Below, one piece after another: positions 1 to 11,400 of a DNA stretch of 60,000 nt; the stretch's first letter is position 1, and every line of letters starts with the position of its first letter. Under the pieces are notes generated by a model that searched no databases, was not told the origin of the DNA, and saw nothing but the letters and a program-made list of their open reading frames with translations. The stretch spans positions 21,833,501-21,893,500 of the forward strand of contig NC_088303.1 of NCBI RefSeq assembly GCF_032854445.1, written 5' to 3'. The translations under genes were made by a program, and so were the position numbers. Source of the DNA: Liolophura sinensis. Its lineage: Eukaryota > Mollusca > Polyplacophora > Chitonida > Chitonidae.

Positions 1-2925
1 GGAAAATCAGTGGTCTCGTGTAACCTCCGAAAATCGTGTCACCCGAATGAGTAGGCCTATGGCCTCCAACCACGGAGCTGTGGTGTGTTGTAGAGTGTTT
101 ACCGTTGTGTGTTGACACATGTACACGTCTAGGCTGTACAGACGGAACCATGTTGATACTTACATCTAGTTTGAGTAAACAAGTTTGAAACTAAACCTAC
201 TTGTCTCGTGTGCCCCAGTTATCCACTGGACACAAGGTACAGTGACAGTCTTGCTAATCTGTCGTCCCACTAATTTCAAAACTTCAAATCCAGTTTTAGA
301 CCACTAATTTGTCCTGCCGACCTGTTGTTATATAAAGTATTCATCATATTAACTTGAATGAAAAACGTCGTTTCTATAATTAAACGATTTTTGTAAAAGT
401 AGACCTCCATACAGAGCCGTTAAAGGGACATGGCGTTTTTCTTTTTTAAACCTTCAAGCTCAGTATCACAATTTGAATGAAAAATTTTATCGCGGACAAA
501 GCTTCATTTGTAATTAGAGGAGAACTCTTAGGTGACATTGCCAATGAGTCAATCAGAATTTATCATGTTCTGGCCAGCAGCAGATGTAGTTCGCCTAGAT
601 TACAAGTCTAAAAAGACCACATTCTTATAAGTCCAAACTTTTTTACTTGTTCAATGTTTCTGCGCGTTCAAAAAACTTTTTACATTACCAAAGACTTTAA
701 AACATTCCCATTTTTTCACCTGTTAAATTTTTTAGATAAGTTTAAAAAACGACGGTGATGAATAACGAAAGTACGTAATGTACATGTACTCAGTGATACG
801 TCTCTCTTTTGTCCAAGAATAAGCCAAGTTCTCCAAACCTAATCACTGAATCAGCTCATCAATGTACACCGGCGAACAAGGTCATGGCGACTTTATGACA
901 CACGCTTGAAGAGGGCTTTGTACTGGAGACAACTTGTAACCAGTCGTGTTTAGATTCAGGCAGACAACATCGGCCGCATTCCGGAGAGAAGAGATGCAGC
1001 CCATCCACGCCCTAATTGGTCACGTAATACACACAGCCTTGCAGCAGATAACGGCTGTTTCACCAATCGCCGAATTTATCTAGACGAAAAAACCGTGCAT
1101 CCACATGGTGGAAAACCTGACTGTTTGGATTCATAATTCTCTGGTTTTATTTAGTTTGAGTTAAAAGACAACCGTCAGCGACCTCGACACGCTGCTCATT
1201 GTTGGTTATCTATAACCGATTCCCAACATTGTTCTATATATAAAGGTCTCCTCAGGTGATGATATCACTGCAAGTCTATCTGTTCTTTTCATTTTATCCG
1301 TACGAGGAATGGGTACAAGTAATTCATCGTCATGTACTTCGTTATTTTAACGTCAGCTTTATGACTTTCAAACGGAATAATTCTTACCTTATAAATTTAT
1401 TTAATATATCATAGGCCTATTTACACAGACTTGTGGCACTCGCAAATTGCCAAGGGTATTTTGCGCTGCAACCGAGATGGGGCAAATCTTGATATTTGAC
1501 AGGGTTGCCTTCTCAAGAAGTTCTTACATAACTGCAAACAATCAATACGCGGCCAGGCACTTTAAAATGTAAAGCTCACCACTTTTAGCCATGAAACACA
1601 CGAGCGGTTGGTTCAATCCCGGCCTTAGGAAATTCTGGATTCCTCTCTTCTCCGTGTTCGTGAAGTCTTGGTGTCAATAAGTCAAAAAGTTCCCTTTTAT
1701 AGCTGTTTGCACAATCTAGCGTTCGTTGTGGGACATGGCGACGTACGTCAGTAACAGAGAAAATGTCTGTGATCTATACCTGGGCACTACCTCCGCTTTC
1801 TTCGTCCCATATTACTGCATAACTAAAAAAAATTATTGGAATCCAACGTTATCAACATTGCCTATAAAGTCTATTGCCTAAAACATTAGCAGCCAAGCAA
1901 TTAAGTGCATTTTTTTAGTCAAGAAAGACATAAATAATAAAAATAATAATAATAATACTGATAGCACTGAGGTACCTGTACATTTGGATATAATTTTCAA
2001 TAGTCTATTCACTCAGGTTGATGACTTGCGTAATTGCAAGTTTTCCGTTCTCTTCTTTTCTGGTAAATGAACAAGCTTCCTGGTCGAAGGTGATTATTTC
2101 TTTACCAGAGTTAATATGCAAACATGTTCACACGGCTATTTGATATGTTAACATTTGTATTGGGAAATGTATAGCAGAGGTCTTCGCCCGAGGTCGTCTG
2201 TTTAAGGTTAGCTTGACATCTTTTAATTGACGACATGTTCGCCGCACCTTCTTCATAAAATCTTGAAGCTGATTAAAATATTTCAAGGTTGCGACAAAAT
2301 TCCAAACATTCAAGCACTCTTGACTTTTTATCATGCTGTTATGAAAGGATTAAGTTTGAATGAAAACTGTATTAACTCAAGATTGAACTTTCATATATTG
2401 CTTAATATTTCTGATTATTTGCGATGAAATTCCAGTGATGGAAATTCATAAATAAAAAAAATGACCATAACGAACGTTACTTTGCATTTTCGTGTTGTTA
2501 TAGTCATGTCCAGTGAAAATGTTAGTTTTCATTCTTTTTACTGAATTTTCCACAAACAATGTCTGTCGTTTACCATACTCTGGACATTTATGGCAAATCG
2601 GGATGAAGCTGTGAAACACGTTGTTTCATTACCACTGTTTCAAAATTCGCCTAATGTTTTGCTAGCATTGTCGTATAAAGCGTTCATTATTAAAGATAAC
2701 CAGTGTTTGACCACAGAAATTGCGTGTTTGAAGCCACGTCTTGAATGTTTGACTGTGGTCTTACATTAGAGGATTATTAGATTTCTCGTGCGAAGAGTGA
2801 TGGGTTTGCATGGTCTCTGGACAATCTCTCAACAAGACCCTTCAAAGGCCTTTGAATGAAATATTCCTCATTCTAGCATAAAATTTCGGATGCCATGAGC
2901 AAATACGCCGTAATGTGAACGCATT
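1..2925. other. Non-coding stretch, no gene supported
   Basis: No exon or protein family is recognisable here. Open frames are under 70 codons, start in random context and show no protein-like composition. The sequence is AT-rich with several A/T runs, for example around 1930-1960. The only structured site I can defend is the TATA plus initiator pair listed separately at 1237-1270. An unrecognised short or non-coding exon cannot be excluded. Confidence 0.5.
1237..1270 (+). promoter_or_regulatory. Candidate core promoter (TATA box plus initiator)
   Basis: TATATAAA occupies 1237-1244, and the initiator-like TATCACTG has its A at 1267, which is 30 bases downstream of the first T. This is the spacing expected of a TATA-directed RNA polymerase II start. 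A short ATG frame begins at 1309, and a GTAATT that could act as a donor follows it within about ten bases. No gene can be attached to it, so chance in AT-rich DNA is a real alternative. Confidence 0.25.
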
Positions 2926-4437
2926 AAAGATACTGGTGTAGATGGTATATATGAAAACACGAGGATGTAATGGACAAAGACGTTGATGTAATGGTGATCG
3001 TAGTAAATATGCTGATGTAGTGATGGCGATCGCTGTAAAGATGTTGATGTAGTAGCTATATATGAAAACGCGAGGCTCTGATGGACAAAGACCTTGATGT
3101 AATGGTGATGGCTGTAAAGATGCTGATGTTGTAGCTATATATGAAAACACGGGGATCTAATGGACAAAAACGTTGTGATGGCGATCGCTGTAAAGATGTT
3201 GATGTAGTAGCTATATATGAAAACACGGGGATCTGATGGACAAAGACCTTGATGTAATGATGGTCGCTGTAAAGATGCTGATGTTGTAGCTATATATGAA
3301 AACACGGGGATCTAATGGACGAAAACGTTGTGATGGTGATCGCTGTAAAGATGCTGATGTAGTAGCTATGTATGAAAACACGAGGATCTGATGGATTAAG
3401 ACGTTGTGATGGCGATCGCTGTAAAGATGCTGATGTTGTCGCTATATATGAAAACACGGGGATCTAATGGACAAAGACGTTGTGATGGCGATCGCTGTAA
3501 AAATGCTGATGAAGTAGCTATATATGAAAACACGACGATGTAATGGTCAAAGACGTGGATGTAATGGTGATCGTAGTAAAGATGCTGATGTAGTAGCTAT
3601 ATATGAAAACACGAGAATGTAATGGACAAAGACGTTGATGTAATGGTGATCGCTGTAAAGATGCTGATGTTGTAGCTATGTATGAAAATACGGGGATCTA
3701 ATGGACAAAAACGTTGTGATGGCGATCGCTGTAAAGATGCTGATGTAGTAGCTATATATGAAAACACGAGGATGTAATGGACAAAGACGTTGATGTAATG
3801 GCGATCGCTGTAAAGATGCTGATGTTGTAGCTATACGTGAAAACACGGGGATCTAATGGACGAAAACGTTGTGATGGCGATCGCTGTAAAGATGCTGATG
3901 TAGTAGCTATATATGAAAACACGAGGATGTAATGGACAAAGACGTTGATGTAATAGTGATGGCTGTAAAGATGCTGATGTTGTAGCTATACGTGAAAACA
4001 CGGGGATCTAATGGACGAAAACGTTGTGATGGTGATCGCTGTAAAGATGCTGATGTCGTCGCTATATATGAAAACACGAGGATGTAATGGACAAAGACGT
4101 TGATGTAATGGTGATGGCTGTAAAGATGCTGATGTTGTAGCTATATATGAAAACACGAGGATGTAATGGACAAAGACATTGATGTAATGGTGATCGCTGT
4201 AAAGTAGTAGATGTAGTAGCTATATATGAAAACACGAGAATGTAATGGACAAAGACGTTGGTGTAATGGTGATCGCTGTAAAGATGCTGATGTTGTAGCT
4301 ATGTGTGAAAACACGGGGATCTAATGGACAAAAACGTTGTGATGGCGATCGCTGTAAAGATGCTGATGTAGTAGCTATATATGAAAACACGAGAATCTGA
4401 TGGACAAAGACGTTGATGTAATGGCGATCGCTGTAAA
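2926..4437. repeat. Minisatellite, 79/76-bp units, about 19 copies
   Basis: The array is seen directly. Each unit contains TATATATGAAAACACG, then a GATCTAATGGACAAA-type block, then ATGGCGATCGCTGTAAAG. I count about 19 copies of the GAAAACAC core. In the right half, long (79 bp, GACGTTGATGTAATGG) and short (76 bp, ACGTTGTGATGG) forms alternate, making a dimeric higher-order repeat of about 155 bp. Many copies carry the 8-bp palindrome GCGATCGC. The two unit lengths shift the frame from copy to copy, so the array as a whole is not coding. Confidence 0.92.
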
Positions 4438-5347
4438 GAGGCTAAGCGTGAGCGTAATCAGCGAAACACGGCTTTAATGGTAAAGCCTGTAGTATATGTA
4501 ATTGAAATGTTTGAGGCAAAAAATTATATCATGTTAATTGTCCAAAGAAAGTGGCGTAAAATAATGTAGCGCTTTATAACTTTGAAAAGCTAAAGCCATG
4601 GTAACATTCTTTATTTCTCGTAGTGAAGAAACACTATATATGAGGTCATGCTACGCTGTAAAATGCGTTCTTAGAAATCAAACTGTAGGTACACAATCAG
4701 CTTCCCTGCTTATTTGCTGCGGTAAAAAATGCTGTAGTTTGTGTTTTATAATGCATCATATCTGTGCAAGTAAAAGTACCCAAATGGACTGGAAATCTAA
4801 ATGTATTTACCTGAAAACAATTCTCAGTAGACAGCCAACTGTTATATTTTTGTCTTGGAGTGCTATTGAACTTTGTCTGATTTGTTTTGTGGAGAGCTCT
4901 CAAGAGGACATTCCGGTTTTGCGCGCTAGGCTGACAAGGCATGAGCGATTGGCTTAGAGGGGTTGTATACGATGGGGAAAATGCTGGATAAAACTCGCTT
5001 AAAGCCCAACGCCTTTACATTCTCAGGATCAACAATGCAGTATCGTATTGACACTTGAATCCCAATGGATTTGGCCAGCGACAAGGCCTGTGTGCAAACA
5101 TCGTTCGTTGTCTTTTGGCCTATGTAATCAAGATAGCCGGTTGCTGGATGGCTAAACGAAGTATAAGATGTACGACTGGTTGAACTAAAGTTTAGAAAGT
5201 CTCACAGCGCCACAGACATCGGATCTACTGACACAGCCCTCAGCTAACTCGTCCTGTACGGATTTTGCCCTGCACCATCGGGCTGGGAGAGACTTTTGGT
5301 CTGTCTGTAGTCAAGCTTTTCATAACCCTGACTTACAAAGGCATTCG
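4438..5347. other. Upstream region of the chitin-binding gene, no gene supported
   Basis: The longest open frame here is 119 codons on the + strand (4598-4957). It has no recognisable domain and its residue use looks like random translation of AT-rich DNA. The stretch lies between the minisatellite and the first exon of the chitin-binding gene and may hold distal regulatory sequence, but I see no specific site in it. Confidence 0.5.
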
Positions 5348-5388
5348 TTATAAGCATCACTGAATTAACAGAAAGGCGATTCGCCTTT
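5348..5388 (+). promoter_or_regulatory. Putative promoter/5' leader with TATA-like box and 17-bp palindrome
   Basis: TTATAAG lies at 5348-5354. A perfect palindrome, AAAGGCGA-T-TCGCCTTT, lies at 5372-5388 and ends 19 bases before the ATG of the signal-peptide exon at 5408. The TATA-like box is at the right distance for transcription to begin within or near the palindrome. The palindrome could be a dimeric transcription-factor site or an mRNA hairpin. The sequence is certain; the function is inferred. Confidence 0.35.
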
Positions 5389-5407
5389 GTTTCGATTCAT
5401 CTGGACA

Positions 5408-5441
5408 ATGGATGCCTTGGTGGCCCTTGTTTTTATATCAG
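5408..5441 (+). CDS. Chitin-binding gene exon 1 (signal peptide)
   Basis: The ATG at 5408 has A at -3 and G at +4. Eleven codons (MDALVALVFIS) plus one base precede the donor G|GTAAGT at 5442. Joined to the acceptor at 18601, the split codon becomes Val and the hydrophobic run continues as VFGQTHS, completing a convincing signal peptide. No other hydrophobic start with a matching phase-1 donor was found upstream of 18602. The link remains untested. Confidence 0.6.
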
Positions 5442-8400
5442 GTAAGTTTTACACCTGTCGCAGTATCTTTTATGGCGTTTTTAATTAATTTAAATGTTTT
5501 CTGTATTTTTGATTCACGAATAATTCAACACTGTATGTAAATTTTGTTGAGAAAAAATACAAACTGAGTATTGGGTGTTTTAATTATTTCAAGGTGCACA
5601 AGGAAAAAGTTAGGAGTAAACGAAGTGTCCAAATCATAGTTCAGACCGTGAAATGATACAACAATATCGAAAGTGAAATTGTGATATGTGAACAGAATAA
5701 CAATATTATATTTTATATCATGCACAATAAATTTATAGTAAAACAACCTCGAAATGAAATAAAAATGAAACGTTGGCACCTAGTAAGGCCCCCACATTTT
5801 GTAGTGATGTTGCCACATACACGATATTGAGGCTGACACCTACCGTTGTACAATGACACCTATCGTGGTGACGCTGACACCTATGACAGTAGTGCTGACA
5901 CCTACATGTATGTTAATGATGATAATAAGATACTGATGCTGGTACTGACGCCAGCACTTCTGGTACTTTCAATCCTTACTTTTTGTTTTGTTACTTTCGG
6001 GGATTGAACCAGTCGAGGGGAGAATTTCGATCCAATCTGTCAAGAATTCATTTAATCATACAGAAAATTTAGAATTTCGACAATAGCGAGAGATTTTCAC
6101 GAAGGAAAAGACCTTTGGTTTAAAAAATCTGGGCGTTCGGAATTCGCATCAGCAAAAATCATGTTGCAAGAAGCAAATATACCTTTTCTTTAACAATGCG
6201 TGTGGAGTGTTTAGATTTTAACAAAAATTTAAAGAGAAAAAACCTGGTTTGGACGGGTAGACATCTGGAAACCAGAATTAAATTCGACAGGAACAAGCTT
6301 CATTCACTTGTCTTAAATGTTTCATCCGTAGCTCGATGTACACATTAGCTTCCATTATATACTGTTTGACAGAGTTTGATCACACAGTAAACGATCGTTC
6401 AGGAATTCTTGCACGATTGCAACTCTGATGAGTACACCTGGGAAATTAAGCTTAGTACACTTTCCAGGTGTTCCGACACAGGTCCGTTATGATCTTTGAT
6501 TTTCCGGCCTTTGCCCAGTTGTTTAAGTCAGGCGACACAAAGTATAACATTGATAGCATCTCGCGAACTTTCCCGTTAATACGTCAGGATTAAAACTTCT
6601 TTAAAACAAAGGTCAGAATAAGAAAAAAAAACGTTATTCAAGAAAATTTTGGCCTTTTAACGTTATAGATGACTGAATCGAGTCATTCGAGAATGTAGTT
6701 TTACTCTGTAAGATTTCTGACAACCATGCCACGTTTTAGTGGCACAAAGGATAGGTCAAGTTACGCGCAGTTACTCAAGTAACTTTAAAACGTCAAATCC
6801 TACTTCGTCTGGATTCAGGATTCGGAGACGCATTTTTGAAATTGTGACTTTAACAGGTTTTCTGCAAGTGTAATAGACACGATCTTTCTCTTTAATCATC
6901 GTCGGTAGCTCCTAAACAATACAGCGGGTTAGGTAAAGTACAGTGGGGATTATTTGCGTGCGTCCTGCGTCCTAATACAACTGCTTATCTATCCATGGAC
7001 ATCATGCCGGCAACTCTGGGAGAAGACTTACAACGTTATCAAATCCTCCCCATGGTCACTGTCCCACAGACAGCTGCTGTGGGGGACACATTGAGTGAGT
7101 TCTCACATGCGCGTTTATTTGTGGAACAATATTGCGGTTAGAGAACACAGGTGATTGGATACATGTACCGGCTCCGTGATGATTGGCAGGCGAGAGGCGT
7201 GTTTTGGGTCCATTTGGGTTTATCTGAGAAATGTAATATGAAATGTGTTGTGATGCAAAACAGATCACTGTTGAGTAAAAAGTGTCGTCTGTGAATATTT
7301 AATGTTGCGGATTAAAGATGAACTTAGTAATTCCAAAAAATGTTTGTTTTGTAAACACTATCGCAAGGCTGGTTGAAAGTTTATATGCTTGTTGGTTGCA
7401 TCAATAACTTTTTAACACATTTTCAAATATGTTATTTTCTAAATCACACTTCTGGCAAGGTCGGCGGTGTTATACATGAAGTAGAGAAAAAGCGCTTGTT
7501 GAAACTGTGACATGTGGTAGCATTGAAAAGGATTTCACAAGGACAAGGTTCTAAATGGTAGCTGTTCTCACATTGTTCAAATAAAACTGACACCGCTGTC
7601 GCTACATTATGTTGGTTTTACGTTTTTCCCGTCGCGTTCTTTTGTTGGTATAGAACATCTGCCTAACCCTGAGACGCCGTACGGGTCATAGAGTCCACCT
7701 AGCTCGTAACCCGTTAAAAGCAACAAACTTCCCCAAGGCTGAGCCTCGCCACTAAATTGATCGGCATAAAGATCTTAAAACGTTCTCGTCATTAAATTTA
7801 AAGAAACAAGAAAAAGTCCAAAAATCAACAGTGGAATCAGACAGCAAGAGGGAATGTTACGGGAAAGATGGCACGAGTCAACCTTTGGTGACCTTGTCAT
7901 TAGAATCAGAAATTCTTTGCCATTTTTGTTAGAGCATTCGATTTTTTGTATGCTTCAGAAGCTTGCTGATTGCAAGAAATGTTTTACAAGAAAAAAACTC
8001 TCTCAGAAAGAAAAGATAATGATCAGAGTGTATTTTGTGTACACACTGAAGAAAAATCAGACAAGGCGTATGCCCGAAGGGAATGTAAAGTCTAGAATTG
8101 TATATATACGCAGAAATCCGGTGTGTTGAATATTAATATATAGCATTTAAGGATATGACTTCTTATTGGAAATAATTTCTATAATTTATCTTTATATTTG
8201 AAAACAAAGTTACATGTTACATTTTTGTAAGTAATAGAGTATATGTTGCTGTCCAACAGTTTCATCTGTAATACTTAAACAGTTTTGAATCCCTTTTATG
8301 ATGTGAAAACATTGTATATAACTCACTCATTATAAGTTCATCTGTGACAGCCCTGCATCCTAGCATCTTTAGACAGAAAATTTTCAAAATGTGCCTTTGG

Positions 8401-11400
8401 GCAAAATGATAATACCGATTTCTATGTTTTGAACAAATCTATTATCATTTCTTTATGCAGTAAGTTATGAACTTAAATTGTGTAACAACATAGCTCTTTA
8501 CTAACTCCAAATACTTGGCCTGTTTGAAATTGTGTCATTGTGTGCATCGATGAAATAGAAACTCTCAGAGTCCATCTGAATCTCGACATGTTCAGTTATA
8601 ATGATTAAGTATTCAAATCCAATGTATTCGTTTGCAGATGACCCCCATGGTATTATCTGATACATTTCCTGGTTGATGGGCGCTGTTGCTGTTCTTTTGT
8701 TTGCTTGAAGCTTATCAGGTTTAGAACAGTAACAACATAATGCTGACAGTTGTCATGTCCATTTGTCCATGGATACAAGCGCGTTTGTTCAGCAATGCTC
8801 ATATATTACGTTATTTTCATATAAATAATAGTATGCCATTTCTATGTATATCTCATCTCCAAATGAAATTGCCTACTCACCATGCAATCCAAAAGATTCG
8901 TGTCTTTTGTTTGAAGCATATGTACATGATATTCCTACCTTAGTGATATATAAGTTTAAACCAATGAAAGTGAAACAATTTAAAAAAAGAAATTGTTTTC
9001 TTCAGAATTATTAGACGACCTACGACAGCAGCTTCTACAATAAGAATGTAAATTTCTCCCGGTTACATTCGTAAAGATGTCTGGATAGACAATATTTTGT
9101 ATTCCTAAATACAGTTGTTCATATTATATTCATTGAAGGCGTTCACTGGAAAGACGCTGATACCAACTCCGGATGGTTTCTAGCGTCTTTGGGCTCAGCA
9201 AACTGAATCGCCTGCTACTCAACTGAATCAACGTCAGAGCGGTCAGTGTGTTGGACTGACAACGGATGGCAATCCGCCATGTCCGCATGCCGCCGGTAGG
9301 GTTGGTCCGCCAAGATGGGATGAAGCCTAAAACAGACAATATGTCATTCATATATTTATATATTTACAAACATTGGCTACATTTGTTCAGTGCATTCCTT
9401 ACTCCGAAGACGCGTCGTCTACAAACGTCTTTATCCGCTGCGGTCTTGTTCAAGCACCTATTTTTCTTATTTTAAAATCGCCATACAAATATAAAATTTG
9501 CCATCTTCAAAAAGAGATGGATTTGCTTTAAATTCTACCTGGCAGTGTTTGAACTGTTTCGTCAAAGGCAATATGAACAGGTAGATCACAGATTCCAATG
9601 GTCCAGGTAGACAAACATCCTACATAGTCGTACATACAAATAACTTCCTGGATGAAATATGAGGAAAGACTTTTATATGCTTTCCATGCACTGCCACATG
9701 CAGCTTTGGTGTTCAACCTCCCTGTGTCCTAACCGCAAAGCAAGTCTGCAAGATTCTAAATCCCGTTCCTGACTTTACTTAAAAATAAACATTCTAATTC
9801 TTTTGAAAGTTTCTTTGTAAAGTTATTTATTTATCTGATTCGTGTTTTACGCCGTACTCATGAATATTTCTCGAAACCCACGACCATCTGCAGGTTGCTG
9901 GAAGACCTATCGAAGTGGGAGGCCGGAGGGGAAGCGAGCAGGAGCTGGATCTGAACTCACAGCGACCGCATTGGTGAGAGGCTCCTCGGACAATGCGCAG
10001 CGCTGGCGCGCTAACCACCTTGGTCCCTCTTTCTAAATGAAACAGCCAAGAAATATCTTGCAGTATAAGGTAGCAAAAACTGGAAATGTAAGGCAGAAAA
10101 CATTCTAAACAATCATTTTCATTCAAATCATCCAGAAAATAAAAAAATCTCACTGGTACATCTTCACAAAGTATCCATAATGCATTCATTTGGAAAACAG
10201 ACCATGCGATATGATTAACGCAGTAAAAACAGAGCATTAAAGAAACTTATCGCTTCTCATTTTGTGAAGACGTAAATCTGTGCCTCGTGTTTCTTTGAAA
10301 AAAATGCTCAAATGCTCAATTTAGATAGTCCGTCAAACTGCTGCGTTGTAAGTGTCTAACATTTGTAGTCTGTTTTTAAAAAACCAAGGTAGTTTTTTCT
10401 AAGAAACAGATTATAACCACCAACAGTGTTCTTTGAGGGCATAGACATTACAGGACATCAGCAGTTGAAATGAATACCCTTAAAGTCTTCATATTTTGGC
10501 ATGACTAACGGCCTTTGACCATTAGATTTTAAAGTCTGGTTTGATTTCTCACTTTTAATATACATCCGGTCTTACTATATACGTTTTTATTTTGTAAAGA
10601 AATCGGTACAAATGGCCGCGTTGAAAAACAGTCATGTGTTGTCAATTCGCAATCACCTCCTTTCGGTAGACACTTGGTATGAGAAAGTTTGGTTTGATGA
10701 AACCGGCGATAAAGGCAAAATGCATGGATATATCTAAAACGATTTGTTATCGAAATTAGCCGTTTAATTTATATGTATAAAAAGATGTCAGTTATCCAAC
10801 TTTGGATAACTACAGGGTAAACAGAATCAGATTCAATTATCCTCAACAAAAAACATAAACGCATGAAGCTATTTTCATACTGTTTTCTCTCAGTATTAAA
10901 CACCGTGTTAACTCAATAATTAGGGCAAGTACTAGTATTCATTATCAATCGTAGCCTTAATTTCCACTTCATTTGGGCCACTTGATTAGAAGAAAACAAA
11001 TCAATCGTTCTACAAATAAATAATTTTAGGGGGCATGTTTCTTGAAAGGTCATTTCGACATAGAATTTTTGTTGAATGTAATTAAAAGAATATAAATAGA
11101 ACAGAACATTATTCCATTCCTTAATTTATTAATTTACTGGTTTATTTCATTTTTGCTTTAGCACCGTAATAAGAGTGGTCCGCTTAAACAATGGCGGTCA
11201 AGTTATGAGCGCCCCTATTGATTTGAGCTTATTAAATCACCGGTTATTTCTTTATTATAGAACTACTAACGATTACATTGCAGGTTTTGTAAAAACTTTA
11301 GATATTGTTGTGTGAGTAAATATTAGGCCTGGTTAATTTCCGGAACACGGAAACAAAAATACTTTCACAGACGTTAGAAAGTCACATCAAATGTATAATC

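Noticed and set aside
2842-3150. 102-codon minus-strand frame in the first minisatellite
   Set aside because: A product of the repeat; unit lengths of 79 and 76 bp shift the frame between copies.
2926-4437. CRISPR array
   Set aside because: The repeats are contiguous variants without unique spacers, in an animal genome.
4598-4957. 119-codon + strand open frame
   Set aside because: No domain, no splice or promoter context, and composition like random translation of AT-rich DNA.
9150-9190. Hairpin AAAGACGCT...AGCGTCTTT as a regulatory RNA
   Set aside because: Nine-bp arms with a 23-nt loop and no context; such pairs occur by chance in 60 kb.
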